Shown one piece after another: positions 9,086 to 18,271 of a stretch of 64,000 nucleotides of DNA. Under the pieces are notes generated by a model. The model saw only the letters and a list, made by a program, of their open reading frames with translations. It had not been told where the DNA came from and made no database searches. Origin of the DNA: Bryobacterales bacterium. GTDB taxonomy: Bacteria; Acidobacteriota; Terriglobia; Bryobacterales; Bryobacteraceae. Every line of letters starts with the position of its first letter. Within the stretch, counting starts at the first letter, position 1. The position numbers and the translations under genes are program-made. The stretch spans positions 255,356 through 319,355 of the forward strand of contig JADJOP010000007.1 of the NCBI GenBank assembly GCA_016713735.1, read 5' to 3'.

Positions 9086-9247
9086 ATGAGGGATAAAGAA
9101 CTTCGCGAAACCATGGCCTTCCAGCTCAGCCTCCTCCGGCTCGTCACCGCCCCCCACAAGGGCAATGAGCCCGTGCCCGGCAAAGTGGAGGGCGAAGAAC
9201 AGTTGGAACGCCTCGTCCAACTCGCCGCCTACGGTTACCAGCACTAA
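9086..9247 (+). CDS. 53-residue hypothetical protein
   Basis: A short frame starting ATGAGGGATAAAGAA with a purine-rich ribosome-binding site (AGAGGGA) 6-8 nt upstream. The product begins MRDKELRETMAFQLSLLRLV and ends in LVQLAAYGYQH. It looks soluble and partly amphipathic, with no signal peptide or cysteine motif. The stop is 7 bp from the converging stop of lpxK. I do not recognise a family. The good ribosome site and long structured upstream region favour a real gene. Confidence 0.5.
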   Translation: MRDKELRETMAFQLSLLRLVTAPHKGNEPVPGKVEGEEQLERLVQLAAYGYQH

Positions 9248-9254
9248 CGCCGCC

Positions 9255-11650
9255 TTAGCCACCCGCCACCAGTCTGCTCCGTACCAGCGCCACCAGTTCG
9301 CCTGGGCGGTCCAGCTCCACCCCAATCTCCAACCACCACAGCGGAATCGCCGCGCAGAGAGCCGCGGCCTCCGCCGGCAGGTTCTGCACATCCTTGGCTG
9401 TCGTCAACATGGCGTCGGCCCCCAGCACCTGGGCCTGGGCCGCCAACCGCCGCACCTCCATCGGCCGGTACCTGTGATGGTCTCCAAACCGCCACCGCCG
9501 CGCCGTGCGAATCCCCAGCCCCGCCAGCGTGCTCCAGAACGACGCCGGATTCCCTAGCCCGCAGAACGCCACCGGACGTTTCGCCCCCAGCGCCTCCGCC
9601 GCTCGCTCCTCCGCGCACCCGCCGTCAGGCCCCAGCCGCCGCCACCCGCGAGCCACAAACCGGCTGTAGAACACCGGCGCGCTGGTGTGCCGTGCAATCA
9701 TCCTCTCCAGCCCCGGCCACCGCCGCATTCCCCGCGTCACCACCACCGCATGCGCCCGCCCCAGCGCCTCAAAGCTCTCCCGCTGCCGTCCCAACGGAAA
9801 ACCCGCCCCACCGCTCAGCGGGTCCAGCGCATCGAGCAACACCACGTCGCACACCCGCCGCAGCCGCCAGTGCTGAAATCCATCGTCCATCACCAGCGCA
9901 TCCACCTCGTGCCCGCGCAGCAGCGCCTCGCCCGCCAGCCGCCGGTCCGCCCCAATCCCCAACGGCCCCAACCCTGACCGCAACAGCAACTGCGCCTCGT
10001 CCCCGGTCACCGTCACCGCCACCGTCGCCCCCGCCTCAATCACCACCACCTTTTCAAGCGACTGCCGCCGGTAGCCGCGCGTCAGAAACCCCGGCCGAAC
10101 CCCCGCCGCCCGCAGCTCCGAGGCCAGCCAGATCGCCATCGGCGTCTTCCCTGCTCCCCCATTCCCAGCCCGCCGATCGACACCACGGGCTTCGCCACCC
10201 CCCGCGCTCCCGGTATTCGTTTAGCCCGCCGCCGCTTCACGCCCGCTGACCACAACGCCGCCCACGGCCCCAACCAAAACGTCGACCACGCCCCATGCGC
10301 CCGCCTCGGCACCGCCTCGCCAAACAGCTCCACACACACCCGCGCCGCCAGCGCGGTCGCCCCCCGCTTCGCCTCCGCCAGCCGCCGCGCCTTCTCCCCA
10401 ACCTCCCGCGCGTAGACCTCGTCCTCCAATACACGCCCCACCGCCCCCGCCAACTCGCCCGTGCCGCTCACCGTGATCACCGCCCCCGCCGCCCGAAACT
10501 CCCCGGCCATCTCCGCGAAGTTCTCCATCGAAGGCCCTGTCACCACCGCCTTCCCCGCAAACGCCGGTTCGAGAATGTTATGCCCCCCGCGCCGCACCAG
10601 CGTCCCCCCCATGAACACCGCATCCGCCATCGCAAACAGACTGCTCAACTCCCCGATCGAGTCCAACACCAGCGCCCCCGGCAACTCCAGCGTCTCGTCC
10701 CCCTCCAGCCTCGACCGCCTCAGCGTCCGCACCCCCGCCCTCTCTAGCCGCTCCGCCGCCTGGTCAAACAACTCCGGCTTCCTCGGCGCCAGCACCAGCA
10801 GCAGCCGCTCATGCCGCCGCGCCAGCTCCTGGAACGTCGCAATCACCGCTTCGTCCTCTTCCGGATCGCCCGCCACCGCCGGCGGCATCGTGCTCGCCGC
10901 AATCCAGATCTTCTCCGGCCGCGTCCGCTCCACCAGCCCCCGCACCACCTCCGGCGCCCCCGCCCACGCCCCAGCCCCCGCCCCCACCCGATCGAAGTCG
11001 TACTTCAAGTTCCCCCCCACCCCGCTCCGCTCCACCGGCGCGCCCAACTCCCGGAAGCGCGCCAGCGACAACTCCCCCTGCGCCAGCACCCGGTCCGGCA
11101 ACTCCAACACACCCCGGAAGAACCACGCGAGCATCTTGTATTTCGGGAACGCCTTGTCCGAAATCCGCCCGTTCACCACCACCAGCCCCGCCCCAAACCG
11201 CTTGGCCTCGTTCCACAAATTCGGCCAGATCTCGGTCTCCTGCACGATCAACACCCGAGGCCGCATCCGCCGCATCACCCGCCGCACCACAAACGCGAAA
11301 TCCAGCGGCGCATAGAACACCGCATCGGCCACCCCGGCCAGTTTCTCATCGGCCAGCGCCCGCCCCGCCAGCGTCGACACCGACACATACAACCGCGCCC
11401 CCGGCAGCTCCACGCGCAACTCGCGCAGCAGCCGCACGCTCGTCAACACCTCGCCCACCGACACCGCGTGCAACCACACGCACCCCTCCCCCGTCTGAAT
11501 CACCGTGGAGGGCACGCGCCCGAACCGCTCGGCCAGCGTCGCCCAATACCGCCGGTCCCGCCAGCCACGCAGGCCAAGATACAGTAGGAGGAACGGGAAC
11601 GCCGCCCATTGCAGCGTCCGGTAGAGAGCTATGGTGAAAATGCGTCGCAA
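9255..11650 (-). CDS. waaA-lpxK: WaaA (Kdo transferase) - LpxK (lipid A 4'-kinase), apparently fused; one frameshift at 10156-10160
   Basis: The first about 446 residues are a Kdo transferase (KdtA/WaaA). The acceptor-side catalytic Glu67 sits in HAVSVGEV, followed by ETEIWPNLW, NGRISDKAF and GNLKYD. No stop separates it from an LpxK segment that begins HGAWSTFWLGPWAALWSAG and continues KPVVSIGGLGMG. There the frame slips: the run of five C (10156-10160, + strand) needs a sixth to give the Walker A reading MGGAGKTPMAIWLASELR. LpxK then runs cleanly to 9255 with DDGFQHWRL and the C-terminal GDHHRY motif. WaaA adds Kdo to lipid IVA; LpxK phosphorylates the disaccharide at 4'. The apparent start is TTG at 11650. 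Fusion of consecutive lipid A enzymes would be unusual, but the absence of any intervening stop is direct. Confidence 0.75.
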
Positions 11651-12230
11651 CGCCGCTTGCCTGTTATTCTGCGCCCCCCTCCTGTTGTGGGGAATCGGCG
11701 AGAAAGATCAGTTTACCCCGCCCGACCCCGCCAAGATGGAAAAACAGACCATCTCCGCCGTCACCATCTCCGCCCAGGCCTTCGACACCGAGACCCTCAC
11801 CAAGCCCCCCTTCGGCAAGGCAAACCCCAATAAATACGGCGTCCTCCCCGTCTGGGTCCACATCAAAAACGGCTCGCAGAAGTCGGTCAAACTCGACACG
11901 GCCCTCTTCCAATACATCGACCTCAACCGCCGCAAAATCGAAGCCACCCCCGCCGCCGAGGTCAAATACGCCAACTCCCCCAAACGCCCCAACATGAGGC
12001 CTAACCCGCTGCCCATCCCACGAGGCAAACCCAAGAACCCGCTGGAAGCCTTCGAAATCGAAGGCCGCGCCCTGGCCGCCAAGATGCTCCCCCCCGGCGA
12101 ATCCGCCCAAGGCTTCGTCTACTTCCAAACCGACCACCGCGGCTCAGCCACCCTCTACATCACCGGCCTCCGCGACGCCGCCTCCGGCGAAGACCTCTTC
12201 TACTTCGAAATCCCGCTCCCGGCGCATTAG
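11640..12230 (+). CDS. Exported protein of unknown function
   Basis: About 196 residues from the ATG at 11640 (an alternative ATG lies at 11631). Either start overlaps the apparent TTG start of the divergent waaA gene by 11-20 nt, so one of the two 5' ends is probably mis-set. The signal peptide is MRRNAACLLFCAPLLLWGIG. The mature domain (PVWVHIKNGSQKSVKLDTAL, then GFVYFQTDHRGSATLYITGL) reads like a beta-sandwich of the kind seen in small periplasmic proteins of Acidobacteria. No family is assigned. Confidence 0.65.
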   Translation: MRRNAACLLFCAPLLLWGIGEKDQFTPPDPAKMEKQTISAVTISAQAFDTETLTKPPFGKANPNKYGVLPVWVHIKNGSQKSVKLDTALFQYIDLNRRKIEATPAAEVKYANSPKRPNMRPNPLPIPRGKPKNPLEAFEIEGRALAAKMLPPGESAQGFVYFQTDHRGSATLYITGLRDAASGEDLFYFEIPLPAH

Positions 12231-12289
12231 CCCGCCCGACCATCCGGCCCGTTCACCCAGATCACCCGCCAGGATCACCCGTAACTTGC

Positions 12290-12667
12290 TCAGCGGCTCT
12301 TGCCGGGCCGTCCCATCTTGGCCCCGATCGCCTCGGCAATGATGGCCGTGACAAAGCTATTGATACTCACTCCTTCGCTCTCCGCCTGTTTGGTCAGCTT
12401 CGAATACAGCGTGCGAGGCAGGCGCTGACGCCACTGGGCGGCGGAAACCTCCGGTTTGGGCGCCTTGCGTCCGGACTCTCTCAACACATCGAGACAATCG
12501 CGCAGCGCCTCCTTGCCGTTGGCAATCGCTTCTTCGATCGTTTCCCCGTCGGACATACATCCGGGAATCTCCGGGTACTCCACCAAATAGCCGCCACCCT
12601 CTTCCTTCGACAGCGGACGGACGGTGAACTGATATGCGTCCAGATTACCCTTCGGCTTATTTCTCAC
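12290..12667 (-). CDS. hicB: HicB-family antitoxin
   Basis: 125 residues from a GTG at 12667. The N-terminal degenerate RNase-H-like HicB fold is clear (GGYLVEYPEIPGCMSDGETI, then EEAIANGKEALRDCLDV). The C-terminal half is a ribbon-helix-helix/Arc-like DNA-binding segment (RLPRTLYSKLTKQAESEGVS, then INSFVTAIIAEAIG). HicB neutralises the HicA mRNA interferase and represses the operon. The start overlaps by 11 nt the end of a short upstream frame that could be the toxin. Chromosomal HicAB pairs normally have hicA upstream, as here. Confidence 0.88.
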   Translation of the reverse strand: MRNKPKGNLDAYQFTVRPLSKEEGGGYLVEYPEIPGCMSDGETIEEAIANGKEALRDCLDVLRESGRKAPKPEVSAAQWRQRLPRTLYSKLTKQAESEGVSINSFVTAIIAEAIGAKMGRPGKSR

Positions 12668-12806
12668 GTTGCTTCACCTCACTGGCTGCATCGATCAAGG
12701 CAAGAAAATGCTTGATGTAAACGGGCTTGATCGGGCGCTTCGCCGGCACGGATACGATCTGCCGGACACCGGCTGCGCCGCGCAAGAACGCCATGCGGCA
12801 ACCCAT
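12657..12806 (-). pseudogene. Possible HicA toxin remnant
   Basis: A 49-codon frame (MGCRMAFLRGAAGVRQIVSV ... KQREK) ends inside the hicB start region. Its tail, VPAKRPIKPVYIKHFLALID, is loosely like the C-terminal half of HicA-type double-stranded-RNA-binding folds (VPxHxxxxIKPxxLKxIL). The N-terminal helix and the catalytic GSHxxF/Y motif are not visible. Its place between the cyclophilin gene and hicB is where hicA should be. It could be a degraded or mis-sequenced toxin, or merely an open stretch. Confidence 0.35.
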
Positions 12807-12856
12807 CGCGAAAACAACGGTCCAACGCTCTCCCCGCCAGCCGGGCGCGCCCCCAG

Positions 12857-13738
12857 CTACTTCGTCACCGGAGCCACCGTCTTCTTCGTGGTCGCAGGCG
12901 CCGCGCTCTTCTTCGTCGCCGGCGTTACCGTCTTTTTCGTCGCCGGCGCCGCCTTCTTCGACGTCACCGCCTTTTTCACCGCCGGCCTCCCCACCGCCGG
13001 ACCCGGCCCAATCCGCTGCACCGTCACCCGCGTCATCACCACCGGCGTCTCCGGCCTGTCATTCCCCCCACGCGGCAGCCGCGCAATCGACTCCACCAGC
13101 CCCTGCCCCTCCACCACCTGCCCGAAAATCGTATGCCGCCCCGTCAAATGCGGCGTCGGCGCCTCGGTCAGGAAGAACTGGCATGACCCCGTACCCGGAC
13201 CCGCATTCGCCATCGCCACCCGCCCCGGAATGTCGAACTTCAGCTCTGGATGAAACTCATCCGGAATCGGCTCCGTCCGCCCCATCCCCGTCCCCGTCGG
13301 ATCGCCCCCCTGGATCATGAACCCCGGAATCACACGGTGAAACGTCAGCCCGTTATAGAGCGGCTTCTTCGACGTCTCGCCCGTCTCCGGATGCGTCCAC
13401 TCCTTCAACCCCAACGCCAAATCCGTGAAGTTCTTCACCGTCACCGGCGACTCTTTCTCATAAAACTTGATCACGATCCGCCCCAACGGCGTCGCCCCGT
13501 GCGACACCGCGATCGTCGCATACAAACCCGCTGGCTTGGCCGGAGCCACCACCTTGGGTGCGGCCGTCTTGGGCGCAGCGGTCTTTGGGGCAACCGCCTT
13601 GGGCGCAACCGCCTTGGGCGCCGCTGCTTTCGGCGCCGCCCCTGTCTTCGTCGTAGTGGCCTTCTTCGCCGCCGGAGCCGTGCCCGTCTGCGCCATCAGC
13701 GGCAATACCGCCGCCAATACACCAATCGCAACTCTCAT
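12857..13738 (-). CDS. Exported peptidyl-prolyl cis-trans isomerase (cyclophilin) with Ala/Lys/Pro-rich arms
   Basis: 293 residues from the ATG at 13738, which opens a signal peptide (MRVAIGVLAAVLPLMAQ). The cyclophilin domain (about 70-240) shows FHRVIPGFMIQGGD with the catalytic Arg, and GSCQFFLTEAPTPHLTGRHT. On both sides lie low-complexity arms of repeated KAVAPK/KTAAPK and TKKTV/ATKKS units, about 50 residues at the N-side and 45 at the C-side. Cyclophilins accelerate proline isomerisation, here in the periplasm. The basic arms may bind the envelope or nucleic acid; that is inference. It follows mqnE on the same strand. Confidence 0.88.
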   Translation of the reverse strand: MRVAIGVLAAVLPLMAQTGTAPAAKKATTTKTGAAPKAAAPKAVAPKAVAPKTAAPKTAAPKVVAPAKPAGLYATIAVSHGATPLGRIVIKFYEKESPVTVKNFTDLALGLKEWTHPETGETSKKPLYNGLTFHRVIPGFMIQGGDPTGTGMGRTEPIPDEFHPELKFDIPGRVAMANAGPGTGSCQFFLTEAPTPHLTGRHTIFGQVVEGQGLVESIARLPRGGNDRPETPVVMTRVTVQRIGPGPAVGRPAVKKAVTSKKAAPATKKTVTPATKKSAAPATTKKTVAPVTK

Positions 13739-13790
13739 GAATGACCCTCGCACCTGATTTCCAGACAATCCTTCGCCCGCCCCGCGCGCC

Positions 13791-14915
13791 CTACACCAGA
13801 ATCGTGAACGCCGCCTCACTCCGCTCCACCGCCCGGTACAGCGTGTCGCGCTCAAACGGAACCCGCCCGGCCTCCGTGATCAGCCGCAGCAACTCGTTCC
13901 GACGCAGCGACTGGCTCGTCGTCGCCCCGGCATCGTGGTAGATCTTCTCCTCCACCACCGTGCCGTCAATATCATCGGCCCCAAACCGCTGCGCAATCTG
14001 CGCGATCCTCGGCGTCATCATCACCCAGTACGCCTTCATGTGCTCGATGTTGTCCAGCATCAGCCGCGCCACGGCGATGTTCTTCAAATCATCGAACCCC
14101 GTCGTCCGGTCAATGTGCGCCAGCGCCGTGTTGTCCGGATGAAACGCCAGCGGAATGTAGGTCTGAAACCCGCCCGTCTCATCCTGCAATGCCCGCAGCT
14201 TCACCAGGTGATCCACCCGGTCCTCCTCGGTCTCCACATGCCCATACAACATCGTGCAGTTCGACTTGATCCCCAGCTTGTGCGCCTGCCGCGCCACATC
14301 GATCCACTCGCCGCCGTCGATCTTGTGATCGCAGATGATCCGCCGCACGCGCTCGGAGAAAACCTCCGCCCCGCCGCCCGGCATCGAATCCATCCCCGCT
14401 TCCTTCAACTTCACCAGCGTGTCGTGGATGCTGCGCTTATCCCGCCGCGCCAGATACGCGATCTCCACCATCGTGAACGCCTTCAAATGCACCTGCGGAA
14501 ACCGCTGCTTCAACCCCCGCAGCATCTCGCAATACCAATCCAGCGTCAGCTCCGGATGCAGCCCGCCGACAATGTGAAACTCCGTGATCGACTCTGACCA
14601 GCCCTCGCCCGCCCGGTGCCAGATCTCATCCAGCGACCACGTGTACGCCGTCGGGTCTTTCTTCTTCTTCCCAAACGCGCACAGCTTGCAACTGGCCACA
14701 CACACATCCGTGGGATTGATGTGCCGGTTCACATTGAAATACGTCCGGTCGCCGTGCAAACGCTCGCGCACCACGTTCGCCATCCACCCCACCGCCAGCA
14801 AATCCGGCGAGCGGTAGAGCGCAATCCCGTCGTCAAAGCTCAGCCGTTCGCCCGCCTTCACCTTGTCGAGAATAGGCAGCAATCGCGAGTCGTCGATGAT
14901 CGGTTCAGAACGCAC
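13791..14915 (-). CDS. mqnE: Aminofutalosine synthase MqnE (radical SAM)
   Basis: 374 residues starting at a GTG. The radical-SAM cluster ligands are Cys72, Cys76 and Cys79 in CVASCKLC. EFHIVGGLHPELTLDWY and PGGGAEVFSERVRRIICDHK are family signatures of the MqnE/MqnC group. MqnE joins enolpyruvyl-chorismate product to SAM, forming aminofutalosine, the first committed intermediate of the futalosine route to menaquinone. It lies 2 nt downstream of the prenyltransferase gene, so both belong to one menaquinone operon. The other mqn genes are not in this window. Confidence 0.92.
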   Translation of the reverse strand: MRSEPIIDDSRLLPILDKVKAGERLSFDDGIALYRSPDLLAVGWMANVVRERLHGDRTYFNVNRHINPTDVCVASCKLCAFGKKKKDPTAYTWSLDEIWHRAGEGWSESITEFHIVGGLHPELTLDWYCEMLRGLKQRFPQVHLKAFTMVEIAYLARRDKRSIHDTLVKLKEAGMDSMPGGGAEVFSERVRRIICDHKIDGGEWIDVARQAHKLGIKSNCTMLYGHVETEEDRVDHLVKLRALQDETGGFQTYIPLAFHPDNTALAHIDRTTGFDDLKNIAVARLMLDNIEHMKAYWVMMTPRIAQIAQRFGADDIDGTVVEEKIYHDAGATTSQSLRRNELLRLITEAGRVPFERDTLYRAVERSEAAFTILV

Positions 14916-14917
14916 AC

Positions 14918-15799
14918 TTACCCCCAGTGTCCCAGTGCCACATCAGCGGCCCAAAATACGAAGAATAGCACGCTTACATACCCGTTTACGGTGAAGAACG
15001 CCGCGTTCACCCGCGACAAATCGTCCTTCCGCACCAGCCTGTGCTCATACACCAGCAGCCCCGCAATCGCCGCAATCCCGGCCGCCCCCAGCGCGCCTAA
15101 CGCAAACTCCTTCCACAGCATCACCAGGCACCCCACCATCACCGCATGCAGCAGCCGCGACACCCACAACGCCCCGCCCACCCCCAGCGCCTTAGGAAGG
15201 CTGAACAGCTTCTCCGTCTTGTCGAAGTCCACATCCTGGCACGAATAGATGATGTCGAACCCCGCCGTCCAGAACGTCACCGCCGCCGTCAGCCACAAAA
15301 TCCGCACATCCAGCGCCCCGCGAATCGCAATCCACGCCGCAGCCGGCGCAATCCCCAGCGCAAATCCCAACACCAGGTGCGACATCGACGTGAAGCGCTT
15401 CGTCAGCGAATAGCCCATCACGATCAACAACGCCACCGGCGACAGCATCAGGCACAGCGGATTCAACGCCCACGCCGCCGCCACAAACACCCCCACCGCC
15501 GCCACCAGAAACACCCACGCAAACCGCTTCGACAACAACCCCGCCGGAATGTGCCGCTCCCGTGTCCGCGGATTCCGCGCGTCAATCGCCGCGTCCACAA
15601 TCCGGTTAAACGTCATCCCCGCCGACCGCGCCCCCACCATCGCCACTACGATCAGCCCCAGCTTCCCCCACACCTCGCCCCAACTCATCCCGCCATCGGA
15701 AATCGCCAGCAACGCCCCCGTCAGCGCAAACGGCAGCGCGAAAATCGAATGCTCGAACTTAATCATGTCGAGCGTTAAGCGGAGTGTACCCAGGCCCAA
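14918..15799 (-). CDS. mqnP: UbiA-family prenyltransferase, probably MqnP of the futalosine pathway
   Basis: Up to 293 residues; a TTG at 15799 or the ATG at 15766 (MIKFEHSIFALPFAL) are both possible starts. The first Asp-rich motif NRIVDAAIDARNPRTR (about 65-80) and the second, DIIYSCQDVDFDKTEK, are those of UbiA prenyltransferases. Eight or nine membrane helices are apparent. Adjacent mqnE makes prenylation of 1,4-dihydroxy-6-naphthoate the likely reaction rather than ubiquinone synthesis. It is conserved next to mqn genes in several phyla (established knowledge); the symbol is assigned from context. Confidence 0.85.
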   Translation of the reverse strand: MGLGTLRLTLDMIKFEHSIFALPFALTGALLAISDGGMSWGEVWGKLGLIVVAMVGARSAGMTFNRIVDAAIDARNPRTRERHIPAGLLSKRFAWVFLVAAVGVFVAAAWALNPLCLMLSPVALLIVMGYSLTKRFTSMSHLVLGFALGIAPAAAWIAIRGALDVRILWLTAAVTFWTAGFDIIYSCQDVDFDKTEKLFSLPKALGVGGALWVSRLLHAVMVGCLVMLWKEFALGALGAAGIAAIAGLLVYEHRLVRKDDLSRVNAAFFTVNGYVSVLFFVFWAADVALGHWG

Positions 15800-15864
15800 A
15801 CCTCTATTTTACGGCACCGCCCCATCCCCGATATCATGGAGGTTCGCTCCACCCAGCCACACCC

Positions 15865-16614
<750 letters not shown>

Positions 16615-16776
16615 GCCGGCGCATCCGTTTCGGCGTGATCGCCATGGGTGGTGGGTCAACAGCGCTCTTCGGTCGGATTGCGCGGGGGAGTGCCGCCTGC
16701 AACCCCAACCCTGGCGGTGGGGGTTTCGAGCCGGTGGATTCACAGCATCATGAGCGAGCTAACCAGCCCGCTGCCG
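16615..16776. other. 162-bp intergenic segment at the GC-skew switch
   Basis: No gene was seen between larB and the converging thymidylate-kinase-like gene. It holds an inverted repeat, AACCCC (16701-16706) with GGGGTT (16720-16725). Base composition changes here from C-rich to G-rich on the + strand. No DnaA box (TTATCCACA-like 9-mer) or AT-rich unwinding element was found. Confidence 0.5.
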
Positions 16777-17523
16777 TCAGTCGCCCGCTCGTTTCGCTGC
16801 GCGCGCGCGCGGCGCGGCCGGCAGCTTCAGCCCGCCGAAGAGTTGCGCGATGGAGCGCTGCAGGTCGGCAAAGATGGCCTCCGGGGAGCGCGAGGCGTCG
16901 ATGGTGACAAAGCCGTAGCGGTCCGACATGCTGTCCAGCGCGCGGATGAGCTTGGCCTGGTATTTGACGAAGCTCTCGTACATGTCCTTGGCCAGGCCGA
17001 GGTCCATGCCGCTTTCCCAATAGTCGAACTGGCCGCGGCCGACGACAACGCGCGAGACGAGGTCGGGCACGTCGGCGCGGAGGTAGTAGACCACGTGCGG
17101 GACGAGGGCGAAGCTAGCCACGTTTTCGATCCAGCGGCGGTCTTCTCCGCGGGCGATGGCGCGGGCGATGATGGAAAAAATGTAGCGGTCAGTGAGCACG
17201 ACGAAGCCGGCGCGGAGGGCGGGAATGATCTCGTTTTCCAGGCGGTCGGCGAAGTCGGTGGCGTAGAACAGCGTCATCGTGATGGGGCCGAACGTGTTGC
17301 CGTCCTTGGCCTGCTGGATGCCCTTGCCGGCGAGCGCGGAACGGGCCATGCCGGTGTCGAGCACGGCGTGGCCCGAGGCTTCCAGCCACGCCCGCAGCCG
17401 CTCCACCTGGGTCGTGCGGCCAACGGCGTCGGGGCCTTCAATCACGATGAGCTTGCCCTGCAACTCCGAGAGGTCGACGTCGGGCAGCGCGTCTCCATAA
17501 AACTGCAGCGGAGTAAGATTCAT
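16777..17523 (-). CDS. Thymidylate-kinase-like protein with altered P-loop (second of a tandem pair)
   Basis: 248 residues. It belongs to the dTMP-kinase-like P-loop family, as shown by GKLIVIEGPDAVGRTTQ (30-39), ATDFADRLENEIIPALRAG and the DRY motif at 112-114. Two features differ from canonical Tmk. The invariant Walker A lysine position reads Arg36 (VGRTT instead of xGKST). The TREPGG loop that contacts dTMP is absent, replaced by DTGMARSALAGK. Its ATG overlaps the stop of the upstream paralogue by 4 nt. It may be a low-activity or regulatory partner of that paralogue, or use another substrate. Family assignment is firm; activity is uncertain. Confidence 0.78.
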   Translation of the reverse strand: MNLTPLQFYGDALPDVDLSELQGKLIVIEGPDAVGRTTQVERLRAWLEASGHAVLDTGMARSALAGKGIQQAKDGNTFGPITMTLFYATDFADRLENEIIPALRAGFVVLTDRYIFSIIARAIARGEDRRWIENVASFALVPHVVYYLRADVPDLVSRVVVGRGQFDYWESGMDLGLAKDMYESFVKYQAKLIRALDSMSDRYGFVTIDASRSPEAIFADLQRSIAQLFGGLKLPAAPRARAAKRAGD

Positions 17524-18245
17524 TGCGCCGGGCCCTCCGCCCTTGGCGCCGAACGCCGGCGGGGAGGCGACGCGGGCGGAGACGCGTTGAGCTCACGGTC
17601 GACGATGGCGCGCATCTGCTGCTGCTGTTTTTCAATGGAGCCGGTGGCGTCGATGATGTGGAAACCCATCTCCTCGGCCATCCCGTCGTACTCTTCGAGG
17701 ATGCGGCCCTGAAAGAGGCGGAAGCTCTCCACGATGTTGCGGCTGAGGCCCACGTCCATGCCGGCTTCGTAATACTTGATCGCGTCGCGTCCGCCCAGGA
17801 TGCGGCCGATGGCGACTTCCAGCGGCACGCGGAAATAGAAGGCGAGATTCGGTTTCACGGCGAAGCGGTAGAGGTTGCGCACCCACTGGCGGCTCACCCC
17901 GCGCACCACGTCGCGGGCAAAAGCGGTGAAAGCGTAGCGGTCGGCGCACACCACGGCGCCGGCCTTGAGCATGGGCAGAATGTAGCGCTCCATGCGGTCG
18001 GCAAAGTCGGTGGCATGGATCAGGCTGAAGGTGGTGGGCGTGAACATCTCCTTCTTCTTGCCGCGGCGCGTGGTCTCCTTCACCAGCGGCGAGGAGTTCC
18101 AGGCGCTGAAGGCGACCGGCTTGCCCTGCGCCCGGAGGTATTGCGCGAGCAGGGAAAGCTGTGTCGACTTGCCTGATCCGTCGATGCCTTCGACGATGAT
18201 GAGCTTGCCTTTATGGCGGTTCGGTTGCAACGGGGGAAGGGGCAT
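17520..18245 (-). CDS. Thymidylate-kinase-like protein with canonical P-loop (first of a tandem pair)
   Basis: 241 residues starting MPLPPLQPNRHKGKLIIVEG. The P-loop is canonical (GIDGSGKST, Lys26), and ATDFADRMERYILPMLKAG and the DRY motif at 102-104 align with the next gene. Like its neighbour it lacks TREPGG and has SAWNSSPLVKETTRRGKKKE instead. dTMP kinases phosphorylate dTMP to dTDP, but the missing signature means the substrate is not certain. The last residues (SPPRRRSAPRAEGP) are a basic low-complexity tail. It diverges from the exopolyphosphatase gene with 26 bp between starts. Confidence 0.8.
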   Translation of the reverse strand: MPLPPLQPNRHKGKLIIVEGIDGSGKSTQLSLLAQYLRAQGKPVAFSAWNSSPLVKETTRRGKKKEMFTPTTFSLIHATDFADRMERYILPMLKAGAVVCADRYAFTAFARDVVRGVSRQWVRNLYRFAVKPNLAFYFRVPLEVAIGRILGGRDAIKYYEAGMDVGLSRNIVESFRLFQGRILEEYDGMAEEMGFHIIDATGSIEKQQQQMRAIVDRELNASPPASPPRRRSAPRAEGPAQ

Positions 18246-18271
18246 GGAAAGGAAGCCAGTATTATAGCCAT

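Noticed and set aside
16615..16776. Replication origin (oriC) at the skew switch
   Set aside because: No DnaA boxes, AT-rich element or dnaA/dnaN neighbours; only the skew supports it, so it is kept as a finding and not annotated.
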